The notes under the pieces are model-generated. The model did not search any database. It was not told the DNA's origin and worked only from the letters and a program-made list of their open reading frames with translations. From Hyalangium gracile (GTDB lineage Bacteria > Myxococcota > Myxococcia > Myxococcales > Myxococcaceae): 64,000 nucleotides of DNA. Shown one piece after another: positions 11,120 to 20,462 of the stretch (position 1 is the stretch's first letter; each line of letters starts with the position of its first letter). The position numbers and the translations under genes were made by a program. The stretch is taken from NCBI RefSeq assembly GCF_020103725.1, contig NZ_JAHXBG010000003.1:434001-498000 (forward strand), read 5' to 3'.

Positions 11120-12427
11120 TCAGAGGATCTTCCGGAAGAAGTACAGTACCCGTTCCAGTGCCTTCTGCCAGAAGGGCCGCCGGCGGAACTCCTCCAGGCT
11201 CACCTCGCGGCAGCTCCCGCAGTCGTTGCGGAACGAGTCCTCCAGCGCCTTGCCCAGCCGGGGATCCGCGAAGACGGCGTTCACCTCGTGGTTGAACAGC
11301 AGGCTCAGCCGCTCGAGGTTGAAGGAGCCGATCGTCCCCCACACCCCGTCCACCACCGCCGTCTTCGCGTGCAGCACCCCGCGCTGCCACTCGAAGATGC
11401 GGACGCCCGCGCCCAGCAGCTTCTCGTAGAAGGCTCGCGTGCAGTGCTCCAGGAAGGGGTGATCGCTGCGGCCGTTGAGCAGCAGGCTCACCTCCACCCC
11501 GCGCTGCGCCGCCTCGCGCAGCACCGCCACCATGCGCCGGTCCGGCACGAAGTACGCCGCGGCGATCAGCACGCTGCGCCGCGCCCGCGCGATGGAGTGC
11601 AGGTACGCCCGGTGGATGCTGCGCCGGCTGGAGAGCACCGACAGGCACACCTCTCCCCGCCGAGGCCCCGGCCGCCTGAGCCGCCGCACCTGCTGCAGCC
11701 GGTTGCGCAGCCGCCCGAGCCCTCCCTGGAAGGCCATGCGCCAGGTGGCCAGGAAGCGGCGCTCCAATTCGTGCACCGCCGGGCCTTCAATCCGCAGCAC
11801 GTCGTCGCGCCAGCCCGCGCCCTTGCCCTCGCCCACCGGCGCCCAGTGCGCGGAGATGTTCACCCCGCCCACGAACGCCACCTCGCCGTCCACCACGAGG
11901 ATCTTCCGGTGGTCCCTTCGCAGCAGGTAGCGCAGCCCGCGGCTCAGGCTGAAGGGCTTGAAGGGGCGGATGTCCACCCCCCGCTGGCGCAGCGACTCGA
12001 AGAAGCCGCGACGGCTCGTCCACGAGCCCACCGCGTCATAGAGCACCTTCACGTGCACGCCGCGCTCGGCGGCCTCGGCCAGCACCTGGCCAAACAGCTC
12101 GCCCACCGCGTCGCTGATGAACATGTACGTCTCGAGCCGGACATAGCGACGCGCGTTGCGGATGGCCTCCAGCATCGCCGGGTACGCCTCCACGCCGTCC
12201 CTCAGCAGCTGGCAGGAGTTCCCCTGGAGCACGGAGTGGCTGCGCGGCAGGTAGTAGCGAGCCAGCAGCCGGTTGGGGACGCTCGGGCTCCAGACGACCC
12301 CGTGCTCCGGGACGGGCCCCGAGTGCCGTCGCGCGAGCGCGCCCTCGTTGCGGGACTCCGTGCGCGCCGGTCGCTCCTCGAGCCGCGCCAACCCCGTCTC
12401 CTCGCTCCCCACCCCCTGCTCGTACAT
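11120..12427 (-). CDS. Phospholipase D family protein, cardiolipin-synthase-like (ClsB type)
   Basis: 435 residues with two HKD half-sites: RRDHRKILVVDGEVAFVGG near residue 172 and VLHAKTAVVDGVWGTIGS near 351. Both contain the catalytic His and Lys of the PLD superfamily. There is no N-terminal membrane pair, which fits the ClsB/YbhO type better than ClsA. The likely reaction is transfer of a phosphatidyl group to make cardiolipin or a related lipid at the inner membrane; a nuclease or other PLD role cannot be excluded. About 70 residues ahead of the core look disordered, so the true start may be further in. It stands alone, 100 bp downstream of the FHA gene on the same strand. Confidence 0.85.
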   Translation of the reverse strand: MYEQGVGSEETGLARLEERPARTESRNEGALARRHSGPVPEHGVVWSPSVPNRLLARYYLPRSHSVLQGNSCQLLRDGVEAYPAMLEAIRNARRYVRLETYMFISDAVGELFGQVLAEAAERGVHVKVLYDAVGSWTSRRGFFESLRQRGVDIRPFKPFSLSRGLRYLLRRDHRKILVVDGEVAFVGGVNISAHWAPVGEGKGAGWRDDVLRIEGPAVHELERRFLATWRMAFQGGLGRLRNRLQQVRRLRRPGPRRGEVCLSVLSSRRSIHRAYLHSIARARRSVLIAAAYFVPDRRMVAVLREAAQRGVEVSLLLNGRSDHPFLEHCTRAFYEKLLGAGVRIFEWQRGVLHAKTAVVDGVWGTIGSFNLERLSLLFNHEVNAVFADPRLGKALEDSFRNDCGSCREVSLEEFRRRPFWQKALERVLYFFRKIL

Positions 12428-12527
12428 GGCAAGGGTAGGGTGCGAACGGTCGGGCGAAGCGGCAACCCACCCACGGCCCCGCCGTTCCTACACGCGGCGT
12501 TGCCTCGTCCACTGCTCGACGGAAGGC

Positions 12528-14120
12528 CTACAGCCCGTACTCCGCGCGCTTGTTCTCCGCGTGCGTGGCGCAGGGCTGATCATACTCGGGGAAGTACTCG
12601 CGGATGTACTCCAGCGTGTGCTTGGCCGCCGCGAAGTTCTTCTGGTTGTAGTAGCCCTCGGTCTCCAGCAGCAGCTTGGCGCACGTCTTGTCCAGCTCCT
12701 GCTGCGCGTCCTTCATGCGGTCGCGGGCCTCGAAGTAGAGGTCCGGCTTGGGCTCCGGGTGGGCCTCCAGCAGCAGCCACGCCTCGCGGAAGGACTTCCA
12801 CGCCTCGTAGCGGTTGCGCGCGCCCACGTCCGCGCGCTGGAAGTTCTGCTTGCCGCGCTCGTAGGCGTTGCGCGCCTCCACCTCCAGCTGGTTCGGCGGC
12901 AGATCCGGCAGCAGCGCCTTCTCCACCCACACGTTCCAGATGCGCCACTCGTCCTCGCCCGGCGGGTTCTTCGTGTTGTCGAAGGTGATGCGGTTGGTCT
13001 CCCCCTTCTTCAGCAGGTTGGGAGGAACCATCAGCTCCAGCGAGCGATCGCGGCTGGCCAGCGTGTCCGGAGGCACCGGGCCCACGTCCACGCCGTTCAC
13101 CGTCACTACCACCTCGCCCTGGGAGATGCCCTGCGCCTGGTAGTGGATGATGACCACCGCGCGCGTGGCGGCCGCGTACTCCCAGGTGAACGTCTTCAGG
13201 TCCGCCCGCTGCCAGGTGACACCCACGCCCAGGCCGAACGAGTCCGAGATGGGCTGGTTGGAGAGCGCATCCGGCTCGTCCCCCGGACCGATGATGGTGG
13301 GCCCCGTCATCACCGACCAGTACGCCCCGCCGATGATCAGCGCCGCCAGCACCAGCGCGCCGCCGATGACGCCGCGGCGCACGTTCGTGCTGGCCTCGAG
13401 CCAGAAGAGCTTGATCTGCGCGATGCCGCCCGGCGACTCGCGCTTGATGCGGGCGCGCTCGGCGGCGGACAGGCCACCCGCGCGAGCCGGCGCCGAGCGC
13501 TCCACCGCGTTGCCAGCGCTGGAGGCGGGCGCACGCCTGGGCGCGGGCGAGGCCGGCGCGGCGCGCTCGATGGCCGCGGAGGACGCACCCGAGCGGGCTC
13601 CGCTGGAGGTGCGCGGACGCATGGCGGGCAGCGCGCGCGTGGCCGAGCGCTGCAAGCTGGCCAGGTTCTCCGGATCGGCGTCGTCACCCTCCGGCTTGAG
13701 CGCCTCGCCCTTGTTCTTCGCGCGCGGCTTCACCTTGTCCGCCGAGACGATGCGCGTGCTGCCCTCGCCCTCCGGCGGCGGGGCCTGGATGGCCGCGTCC
13801 GTGTTGGGCTCCGGCTCGGGCTCCGCCGCCAGCTCCCCGAAGACGAACACCACCGGCCCCAGCGTCAGCTGATCCCCGTCCTCCAGCGCCCGCTTCTTGG
13901 TGATGGGCGAGCCATTCACCTTGGTGCCGTTGGAGCTGCCCATGTCCTCGATGAGGAAGCGATTGCCCTCCTCGAAGATGCGGCAGTGCTTGCGCGACAC
14001 ACCAGCGTCGTAGAGCACGACGTCGCACTCGGGAGTTCGCCCGATCAGGACCGAGTCCTGATCGAACTCGAACTCCTTGCCCGCGTCCTTGCCCTCGGCG
14101 ATCTTCAGCTGGAAGCCCAT
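12528..14120 (-). CDS. FHA-domain membrane protein
   Basis: 530 residues. Residues 1-95 are a forkhead-associated domain that should bind phosphothreonine (LIGRTPECDVVLYDAGVSRKH, then GSSNGTKVNG). An Ala/Pro/Ser/Arg-rich linker (about 100-230) leads to one membrane segment (GALVLAALIIGGAYWSVM, near 255). The C-terminal half is a soluble domain rich in charged helices with an NAYERGKQNFQRADVG block, similar to proteins with TPR-like helices. Known: FHA proteins are partners of Ser/Thr kinases, which myxobacteria have in large numbers. It is 7 bp downstream of the second WYL regulator gene and probably in the same operon. The target of the module is unknown. Confidence 0.85.
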   Translation of the reverse strand: MGFQLKIAEGKDAGKEFEFDQDSVLIGRTPECDVVLYDAGVSRKHCRIFEEGNRFLIEDMGSSNGTKVNGSPITKKRALEDGDQLTLGPVVFVFGELAAEPEPEPNTDAAIQAPPPEGEGSTRIVSADKVKPRAKNKGEALKPEGDDADPENLASLQRSATRALPAMRPRTSSGARSGASSAAIERAAPASPAPRRAPASSAGNAVERSAPARAGGLSAAERARIKRESPGGIAQIKLFWLEASTNVRRGVIGGALVLAALIIGGAYWSVMTGPTIIGPGDEPDALSNQPISDSFGLGVGVTWQRADLKTFTWEYAAATRAVVIIHYQAQGISQGEVVVTVNGVDVGPVPPDTLASRDRSLELMVPPNLLKKGETNRITFDNTKNPPGEDEWRIWNVWVEKALLPDLPPNQLEVEARNAYERGKQNFQRADVGARNRYEAWKSFREAWLLLEAHPEPKPDLYFEARDRMKDAQQELDKTCAKLLLETEGYYNQKNFAAAKHTLEYIREYFPEYDQPCATHAENKRAEYGL

Positions 14121-14127
14121 GGAATTC

Positions 14128-15051
14128 CTAGAATCCTAGCGAGGCTTGGGCGGCGCGGGCAACGGCCGCGCGCGCAGAGGCCGGCTCCACTACCTCGGCC
14201 TCTCCTCCGAAGGAAAGGATCCATTGTGTCAGCCAGCGCTCGCTATCTCCAGCCACCCGCACCTCGACGCCTCCGTCCGGGAGCGGCCGAGCGTCCGAGC
14301 CGAAGCGCTCGGTGACGTAGGGGGCCACCAGCTTGGAGAAGCGCACCCGCACGCCCGCGTCGGTGCGCGCCGGGTTGGGCACCGCGGCCCGCGCATCCGC
14401 CGGGGGCTGGAAGGAGATGTCCGTGAGCGCCAGGCTCTCCATGCGGTCCAGCCGGAACAGCCGCGAGTCCTGCCGGGTGTGGCAGAAGCCCTGGAGGTAC
14501 CACTGCCCGCGGTGGTTGAGCAGCTCGTAGGGGCGCACCCGGCGCGGCTCGGAGGTGCGGCCCGGGCTGGCGTAGTCGAACGTCACCTCGCGCCGCTCGA
14601 GGATGGCGCGCGTGAGCGGCCCCAGCGACTGCGGAGCCTCCGAGGTGGCGTCGATCTTCCGGTACATCTCCCGGTAGCGCTCGCGCGCGCCCGAGGGGAG
14701 GATGCGCTCCAGCTTCTGCACGGCGTTCTGCAGCGCGTCACCGGCGGCCGGGCGCAGCAGCTCCGCGGCGGCGGCCAGGGCCGCGGCCTCACCGGCCGTC
14801 AGGCGCGGCGGGCGGGACAGGCGCTGGTCCAGGTCCACGTAGACACGGTCGTTGTCCACGTAGATGTCCACGTAGTCGTCCGGGTTGAAGGGCGGACGGC
14901 CCACGCAGGTGAGCAGGTCCAGCTCCTCCATCAGGTCCTCGCGCTTGACGTTGAGGGCCTTGGCCAGGTCATCCACCGTGACGCCCGGGTGCTTGGACAC
15001 GTAGGGCACGAGGAACAGCAGGCGGCGCAGCCGCTCGTGGACGGTGCTCAT
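14128..15051 (-). CDS. WYL-domain transcriptional regulator (second of a pair)
   Basis: 307 residues from the ATG at 15049-15051 (MSTVHERLRRLLFLVPYVSK). The frame is open further upstream, but that part overlaps the partner gene and is Arg-rich shadow. N-terminal winged helix (about 1-75), then a WYL domain (about 135-230) with TFDYASPGRTSEPRRVRPYE and GQWYLQGFCHTRQDSRLFRL. It closely parallels its upstream neighbour, and the start overlaps the neighbour's stop (ATGA), so the pair is translationally coupled like PafB/PafC. WYL proteins bind ligands or single-stranded nucleic acid and often control DNA-damage or phage-defence genes. The targets here are unknown. Confidence 0.88.
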   Translation of the reverse strand: MSTVHERLRRLLFLVPYVSKHPGVTVDDLAKALNVKREDLMEELDLLTCVGRPPFNPDDYVDIYVDNDRVYVDLDQRLSRPPRLTAGEAAALAAAAELLRPAAGDALQNAVQKLERILPSGARERYREMYRKIDATSEAPQSLGPLTRAILERREVTFDYASPGRTSEPRRVRPYELLNHRGQWYLQGFCHTRQDSRLFRLDRMESLALTDISFQPPADARAAVPNPARTDAGVRVRFSKLVAPYVTERFGSDARPLPDGGVEVRVAGDSERWLTQWILSFGGEAEVVEPASARAAVARAAQASLGF

Positions 15052-16067
15052 GCGGTCACCTTCTTCTCTTCGGCGGCGGCGTGCCGCTCGAGGATGCGCG
15101 CGGTCATCTCGCGCACCTTGGAGACGGCGGCCTCGGGAGACTCCACCCGGCACTCCGGCCCCAGCGCCATGCTGAAGCGCAGCAGGCCGTCCAGCGACGT
15201 GACGCTCAGCCTCGCCCGCGAGCCCTCCGCGGTGGACTCCACCGCGGCGCCGGGGAACAGGCTGGCGGCGCGCTGGGCCAGCTCGCCGCGCAGCAGCAGC
15301 GTCACCTCCATGGGCTCATGGAAGCGGTGCTGCCACGGGTAGTTGGCCACGTGCGAGTCGAGCGAGAAGTCCGCCGGCACCTCGAAGTCGGGCGTGCGCG
15401 GCTTGGCCGTGTTCACCTTCAGCTCGCGGATGCGCTGCACGTGGAAGGTGCGCAGCCCCTGCCGCAGGTGGCAGTAGCCCACGAGCGTCCACACGCCCCG
15501 GCGCAGCGCCAGCCCGTATGGGTCCACCCGGCGCTCCGTCACCTCCGAGCGCTTGGGCGAGGCGTAGGCGATCTGCACGTACTTGTGCGCGGCGCACGCC
15601 TCCCAGAGCTGCTCCAGCCGGGCCGACAGCTCCGGATCGCTCTGCGCGGCGCCCACCTCCATGCGCACGCGCGGCGAGGGCAGCGCGTCACCGGCGAAGA
15701 AGCCGATCTTCCGCAGCGCGTGCGCCAGGTCATCCCGCCCCGGGAAGGCCCCCGAGGCCAGCGCGGCGCTGCCCGCGGCGTACAGCACCGCCAGCTCCTC
15801 CTTCGTGAGGTTCGCCTCCGGCAGGTAGTACGCGCTCCGGTCGACGATGTACCCGTCCTTCCGGTCGTCGTCTCCCTGGATATAGGTGAGCGGCAGGCCC
15901 AGCTCGAGCAGCTCCGCCTTGTCGCGCTCGAACTTGCGCTCGGCGGCATCGTCCGAGATGCCTCCGTAATCGGCGGGGAAGTGCTCACGCAGCTCCGCCC
16001 ACGAGATGGGCTCTCGAGCGTCGAGCAGCAGGGCGACTAGATCCAGGAGGCGTTCCGTACGGTCCAT
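15048..16067 (-). CDS. WYL-domain transcriptional regulator (first of a pair)
   Basis: 339 residues from the ATG at 16065-16067 (MDRTERLLDLVALLLDAREP). The longer open frame to 16175 adds only Arg/Pro-rich sequence. It has an N-terminal helix-turn-helix and a WYL core with KYVQIAYASPKRSEVTERRV and RGVWTLVGYCHLRQGLRTF, then a C-terminal WCX-type domain (ATLLLRGELAQRAASLF-like strands). It is the first gene of a three-gene operon with a second WYL gene (4-bp overlap) and the FHA gene. A small inverted repeat at 16208-16224 lies 140 bp upstream and could be an operator. Confidence 0.88.
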   Translation of the reverse strand: MDRTERLLDLVALLLDAREPISWAELREHFPADYGGISDDAAERKFERDKAELLELGLPLTYIQGDDDRKDGYIVDRSAYYLPEANLTKEELAVLYAAGSAALASGAFPGRDDLAHALRKIGFFAGDALPSPRVRMEVGAAQSDPELSARLEQLWEACAAHKYVQIAYASPKRSEVTERRVDPYGLALRRGVWTLVGYCHLRQGLRTFHVQRIRELKVNTAKPRTPDFEVPADFSLDSHVANYPWQHRFHEPMEVTLLLRGELAQRAASLFPGAAVESTAEGSRARLSVTSLDGLLRFSMALGPECRVESPEAAVSKVREMTARILERHAAAEEKKVTA

Positions 16068-16207
16068 GTCAGGAGGGCGGCGACGATGGCGAATCCGGGT
16101 ACGTGGGGTCAAGGCGGGCATGGGCATCGGGCGAGTGGACGGGCGCGACGAGGTGTGTCTGGATCGGATATCCACACCTCACTGAACGCGCAAGCAGGTA
16201 GATCGAC

Positions 16208-16224
16208 GTAGTCAACCCGACTAC
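16208..16224. promoter_or_regulatory. Candidate operator: inverted repeat upstream of the WYL operon
   Basis: GTAGTC (16208-16213) and GACTAC (16219-16224) form a perfect 6-bp inverted repeat with a 5-bp spacer. It lies in the 307-bp gap between the divergent WYL operon and the secreted-protein gene. The same GACTAC/GTAGTC half-site recurs in the tandem palindromes at 30.7 kb. Position and symmetry are seen; regulatory function is inference. Nothing else recognisable lies in this gap. Confidence 0.3.
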
Positions 16225-16374
16225 ATTCAGCAGGCAGCCAACGGGGCGGGGGGGACTCGCTCTCTGGCTCCGTCTGGGTTATTCCTTACACAGCAACCGG
16301 AGACGCCTGACTGGGTTGGGTGATGGGGATAGGACCGGGCCGGCATGGCGCGAAGGTTGCTTAGAGGACTCACC

Positions 16375-16842
16375 GTGAACCGCACTTCCCTTCTCAGAAG
16401 CGTGATTGTCGGGCTGGCGTTGGTGGGCCTCACCACTTCCCTGGTACCGGCAACGGCTCAGGCCGAGCCGCTCTACTTCGCGCTGGAGGTGCGTCGCGAG
16501 GGACGCCTGGTCGCCCAGCCCAAGCTGTTGGGTGAGACGGGCCGCACCCTGCGGGCCGAGCGCCGCAAGCCGGGCGCCAGCCAGCCGGACTACCAGCTGA
16601 TCCTCACCCCCATCGTCGAGGGGAACACCTTCCACCTCTCGCTGGAGCTGACGCTGCCGGAGCTCCGGGGCCACTCGGAGCTGGCGCTGCTCCATGGCCA
16701 GCAGCGCAAGCTGCAGCTGGGCAAGGTGCCCGGAGAGCTGGAAGTGTCCCTCATGCTGATGCGAGTGGACTCGCCCGAGTTCCGGGCGCTGATGGACCTG
16801 GCCGCCGACAGCGAGGGGCAGACCGGCTCCCGGCCCATCTGA
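16375..16842 (+). CDS. Small secreted protein of unknown function
   Basis: 155 residues from the GTG at 16375, chosen because AGAGGA sits six to seven bases upstream. An ATG at 16345 in the same frame adds ten residues but has no clear ribosome site. A Sec signal peptide is evident (SVIVGLALVGLTTSLVPATAQA, cut after AQA). The mature 125 residues are mostly strands and show no motif I recognise; LALLHGQQRKLQLGKVPGEL hints at a beta-sandwich. Probably periplasmic. It stands alone between the WYL operon (divergent) and proB (convergent). Confidence 0.7.
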   Translation: MNRTSLLRSVIVGLALVGLTTSLVPATAQAEPLYFALEVRREGRLVAQPKLLGETGRTLRAERRKPGASQPDYQLILTPIVEGNTFHLSLELTLPELRGHSELALLHGQQRKLQLGKVPGELEVSLMLMRVDSPEFRALMDLAADSEGQTGSRPI

Positions 16843-16939
16843 CGTCCCGCTTCCGTCCCAGTTCCGGAATGGCTGATCCCACTGCTGGGATTCAGGCAGG
16901 CGACTGTCCGCTCCCCTGCCCTCCCTGACAATCCGTCAC

Positions 16940-18124
16940 TCAGGGCACCTGGACCACTGCCAGGTCGTCCCGGTGCACGGCCTCGTCGATGTACCGATAG
17001 CCGAGGATGGACTCGATGTCGGTGCTCTTGCGGCCGGCGATGCGGCGCAGCTCGCTGCCCTCGTAGGCGCTGAGCCCCCGGGCGAAGACCTGGCCCTGCT
17101 CGTCCGCGAGGTCCACCGGATCTCCCCGGCCGAAGTCTCCCTCCACCTGCTTCACGCCCGAGGGCAGCAGGCTGCGCTTGCCGTTGACGATGGCCTCGCG
17201 AGCCCCGGCGTCCACCACCAGGCGGCCCTTGGAGCGCAGGGCGTGGGCGATCCAGGCCATGCGCGCGCTGCGGCGGTTCTCCCCGGCCTCGAAGAGCGTG
17301 CCCACCGGCTCGCCCTGGAGCACCGAGCGCAGCCGGCCCGGCACGGCGCCCGAGGTGATGACGCAGCGGATGCCCCGCTCGGCCACGCGGGCGGCGGCGC
17401 GGACCTTGGTGGACATGCCTCCGGTGCCCACGGTGCTGCCGCTGCCCCCGGCCAGGGCCAGCAGCTCTGGCGTCACCACGTCCACCTGGTGCATCAGCTT
17501 CGCCTGCGGATCCTTGCGCGGGTCGGCCGTGTAGAGGCCCTCCACGTCCGACAGCACCACGAGCACCTCCGCCTCGATGACGCCCGAGACGAGGCTCGCC
17601 AGCGTGTCGTTGTCGCCGAACTTCAGCTCGTCCACGGACACGGTGTCGTTCTCGTTGATGACGGGCACCACGCCCACCTCGATGAGCCGCTCCAGGGCGT
17701 GCTTCACGTTGAGGTAGCGCCGCCGGTCCTGCACGTCCTCGTGGGTCAGGAGCACCTGCGCCACGCGCCGATCCGCCCGGCCGAAGGCCTCCTCGTACGC
17801 TCGCATCAGGCGGCTCTGGCCTACCGCCGCGCAGGCCTGCTTGCCGGGAATATCCTTGGGCCGCGCCGGCAGCCCCAGCCGCTCCACCCCCAGGGCGATG
17901 GCGCCGCTGGACACCACCACCAGCTCGCGTCCCTCGGCGGCCCAGAGCAGATCCTCGCTCAGCGCGTCGAAGTGCTCGCGGTTGAAGCGCCCCGTGGCGT
18001 TCGTCAGGGCATTGGTCCCAATCTTCACCACCACGCGCCGGGCGGCGCGGATGGCCTCTCGTCCAGAAGTGCTCACGGGCCCCAGACTAGGCTGGAAGAC
18101 CGCGTCATGTCCGTGTGTTCCCAC
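16940..18124 (-). CDS. proB: Glutamate 5-kinase ProB
   Basis: ATP-dependent phosphorylation of glutamate, the first step of proline synthesis. The amino-acid-kinase core (residues about 28-280) has VVVKIGTNALT, VVVSSGAIALGVERLGL, VINENDTVSVDELKFGDND and GTGGMSTKVRAA, the last two being the substrate and ATP sites. A C-terminal PUA domain (about 300-385, GRLVVDAGAREAIVNGKRSL) gives the long form of the enzyme. The start is uncertain: a GTG at 18124 is preceded by AGGGGG, while a GTG at 18076 would give MSTSGREAIRAARR and a more typical length. No proA is adjacent; it is probably a single gene divergent from hflX. Confidence 0.95.
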   Translation of the reverse strand: MGTHGHDAVFQPSLGPVSTSGREAIRAARRVVVKIGTNALTNATGRFNREHFDALSEDLLWAAEGRELVVVSSGAIALGVERLGLPARPKDIPGKQACAAVGQSRLMRAYEEAFGRADRRVAQVLLTHEDVQDRRRYLNVKHALERLIEVGVVPVINENDTVSVDELKFGDNDTLASLVSGVIEAEVLVVLSDVEGLYTADPRKDPQAKLMHQVDVVTPELLALAGGSGSTVGTGGMSTKVRAAARVAERGIRCVITSGAVPGRLRSVLQGEPVGTLFEAGENRRSARMAWIAHALRSKGRLVVDAGAREAIVNGKRSLLPSGVKQVEGDFGRGDPVDLADEQGQVFARGLSAYEGSELRRIAGRKSTDIESILGYRYIDEAVHRDDLAVVQVP

Positions 18125-18226
18125 CAGTCCCCCTTTTCGGGCCTGGAGCCGTGAATCCCGGCTGGCAAGCCCTTAAAGTGAAGGACAGGTACGGACGCGG
18201 GCCTTTCCGCGCGGGAGAAGGAAGAT

Positions 18227-19879
18227 TTGAAGGAAATCTACGGCAACACCCTGGGCCTCAAGCAGAGCGAGCAGCAGCGCCTGCGCAACACCTACCGCCG
18301 CCGCGTGGCCCCCTACGAGATCGTCTCGGCGGAGCTCGCCCGCCACCTCACCGAGCTGTCCAGCGAGCTCAACCGCCAGATCGGCGTGCTCATCAACCGC
18401 AAGGGCGACATCGAGTACGTCGTCGTCGGCAACGCCCACAAGCTGGAGCTGCCCGACATCGGCCGCGCCCGCGCCGGGCAGATTCGTCTGCGTGGCCTGC
18501 GCCTGGTGCACACGCACCTCAAGAGCGAGCCGCTGACCAAGGACGACCTCACGGACCTCGCGCTGCTGCGCCTGGACATGGTGGCCGCCGTGGGCGTGGG
18601 CCACGAGGGCCTGCCGGGGGTGCTGCACTACGCGCACCTGGTGCCGGAGAACGGCGCCAACGAGTTCTGGCGCGTCGCGACGCTGCCCAGCGTCCACCAG
18701 GACCAGCCGGACCTGATGGCCACGCTGGAGGCGCTGGAGCAGGAGTTCAACCGCAAGGCCGCCGCGCGCGCGGTGGGTGGGCGGGAGAAGGCCATCCTGG
18801 TGGCGGTGTGCCTGGACGGCAACCGCGCCCGCGCCGAGGGCAGCCTGGCCGAGCTCAAGGAGCTGGCGCGCACCGCCGGCGTGGAGGTGATCGACAGCGT
18901 GCTGCAGATGCGGCGCGAGGCCGACCCCCGCTACCTCATCGGCCGCGGCAAGCTCGAGGACCTGAACCTGCGCTCCATGCAGTCCATGGTGGACCTGATC
19001 ATCTTCGACAAGGACCTGACGCCCTCGCAGGGCCGGCACATCGCCGAGGCCACCAGCCTGAAGGTGCTGGACCGCACCCAGCTCATCCTGGACATCTTCG
19101 CCCAGCGCGCCCAGAGCGCAGAGGGCAAGCTGCAGGTGGAGCTGGCCCAGCTGAAGTACCGGCTGCCGCGGCTGGTGCAGAGCGATGACTCGCTCAGCCG
19201 GCTCGCCGGTGGCATCGGCGGCCGAGGCCCTGGTGAGACGAAGCTCGAGATCGATCGCCGCCGGGTGCGTGAGCGGATTACGCACCTGGAGAAGCGCATC
19301 GACGCCATCTCGCGCGAGCGCAGCGTGCGACGGGCCCAGCGCAACCGGCGCGAGCTGCCCGTCATCTCCATCGTGGGCTACACCAACGCGGGCAAGTCCA
19401 CGCTGCTCAACGCCATCACCAACGCCGAGGTACTGGCCGAGAACAAGCTGTTCGCCACGCTGGACCCCACCAGCCGCCGCCTGCGCTTTCCTCAGGAGCG
19501 CGAGGTCATCATCACCGACACGGTGGGCTTCATCCGGGATTTGCCCAAGGACCTGGTGGCCGCCTTCCGCGCCACGCTCGAGGAGCTGTACGACGCGAGC
19601 CTGCTGCTCCACGTGGTGGACGCGGCCGACCCCGCGCGCGACGAGCAGGTGGAGGCGGTGGAGGGCATCCTCGGCTCGCTGGGGCTGATGGAGAAGCCGC
19701 GCCTCATGGTGTGGAACAAGGCGGACCTGCTGTCGGCCGAGGACGTGGAGGCCCTGCTGCGCTCGAAGGGTGGCGTGGCCATCAGCGCCGAGAAGCGCGA
19801 GGGGCTCGCGGCCCTGCTCGCCAAGGCGGACACCACGCTGTTCGCCGAGGGCGCCTCCGAGGCCCTGGGCGCGCTGTAG
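18227..19879 (+). CDS. hflX: GTPase HflX (ribosome-splitting factor)
   Basis: 550 residues from a TTG start preceded by GAGAAGGAAGA. HflX binds the 50S subunit and splits stalled ribosomes. The HflX N-terminal domain (about 185-300) has [18 protein letters not shown], followed by a coiled linker with [19 protein letters not shown]. The G domain (about 380-540) has the P-loop [24 protein letters not shown] and NKAD. It is about 120 residues longer than the E. coli protein because of an extra N-terminal region (1-180), as in other delta-proteobacteria. It converges with the FBP zinc-protein gene, another likely ribosome-associated factor, across a terminator-like hairpin. Confidence 0.95.
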   Translation: MKEIYGNTLGLKQSEQQRLRNTYRRRVAPYEIVSAELARHLTELSSELNRQIGVLINRKGDIEYVVVGNAHKLELPDIGRARAGQIRLRGLRLVHTHLKSEPLTKDDLTDLALLRLDMVAAVGVGHEGLPGVLHYAHLVPENGANEFWRVATLPSVHQDQPDLMATLEALEQEFNRKAAARAVGGREKAILVAVCLDGNRARAEGSLAELKELARTAGVEVIDSVLQMRREADPRYLIGRGKLEDLNLRSMQSMVDLIIFDKDLTPSQGRHIAEATSLKVLDRTQLILDIFAQRAQSAEGKLQVELAQLKYRLPRLVQSDDSLSRLAGGIGGRGPGETKLEIDRRRVRERITHLEKRIDAISRERSVRRAQRNRRELPVISIVGYTNAGKSTLLNAITNAEVLAENKLFATLDPTSRRLRFPQEREVIITDTVGFIRDLPKDLVAAFRATLEELYDASLLLHVVDAADPARDEQVEAVEGILGSLGLMEKPRLMVWNKADLLSAEDVEALLRSKGGVAISAEKREGLAALLAKADTTLFAEGASEALGAL

Positions 19880-19914
19880 CCGCTCGGGCCTTCCTGGCGG
19901 TCCGCTCGTAACAG

Positions 19915-19955
19915 GCCCACCTCGAGGCACCCGCTCCGGCGGACCCGAGGTGGGC
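19915..19955. terminator. Bidirectional terminator-like hairpin between hflX and the FBP gene
   Basis: GCCCACCTCG (19915-19924) and CGAGGTGGGC (19946-19955) are perfect 10-bp complements. They sit in the 89-bp gap between two convergent genes. There is no T-run. Confidence 0.5.
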
Positions 19956-19968
19956 TGCACTGCCATCC

Positions 19969-20442
19969 CTACTGCTTCAGGCCGGTGTCGAGCCCCAGGC
20001 CCTCGCTCGCGAAGCGCTCCATCTTCCCGAGCAGCGCCTTGATGTCGTCCAGGACGCTCCGCCCTTCCCGGTTCGCCGTCGACTCCAGCCGCTCGCCGCA
20101 GCGCAGGTCCAGGCACAGGTTCACGCCCACCCGGCGCTTCGAGTCCAGGTCCGTGGTCAGCAGTCCGATCTGGTCCGCCGAGCCGTAGGCATGGCACCAC
20201 TCACAGAGTCGGGACGTCAGGGTCTTGTCGCCTTGCTGATCGCGCCGGAAGGCGATGCCGATGGGCCGCTGCTGCCCTGGTGCCTGGAACACCAGGAAGA
20301 CGCGCACCCCGTAGGGGTCCACCCACGCGAGGTAGTCACGAACGAAGAGGGGAAACCGGGTGCCCTTGGGGGGCTCGACGACTTTTCGGTCCCGGGAGCG
20401 GAAAGTGTTCAGGAAGTCCTTCTCTGAGGCGATCTGGAACAT
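19969..20442 (-). CDS. FBP-type treble-clef zinc-finger protein (EF-G-binding family)
   Basis: 157 residues. Two metal half-sites are visible: CEWCH and CLDLRCGE, matching the C-terminal zinc finger of FusB/FBP-type proteins, which bind elongation factor G and can release it from stalled ribosomes. The N-terminal helical half of FusB is missing or short, as in many free-standing FBP_C proteins. Whether it affects fusidic-acid tolerance is not known. It converges with hflX. The AraC regulator gene lies 20 bp upstream on the same strand, so they may be co-transcribed. Confidence 0.8.
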   Translation of the reverse strand: MFQIASEKDFLNTFRSRDRKVVEPPKGTRFPLFVRDYLAWVDPYGVRVFLVFQAPGQQRPIGIAFRRDQQGDKTLTSRLCEWCHAYGSADQIGLLTTDLDSKRRVGVNLCLDLRCGERLESTANREGRSVLDDIKALLGKMERFASEGLGLDTGLKQ

Positions 20443-20462
20443 GGGAATTCCCCGGACGCAGC

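Noticed and set aside
12273-14315. 680-residue plus-strand frame
   Set aside because: Antisense shadow of the FHA and PLD genes; composition is Arg/Leu/Val/Gly repeats without motifs.
18173-20200. 675-residue minus-strand frame
   Set aside because: Antisense to hflX, whose G domain motifs are on the other strand.
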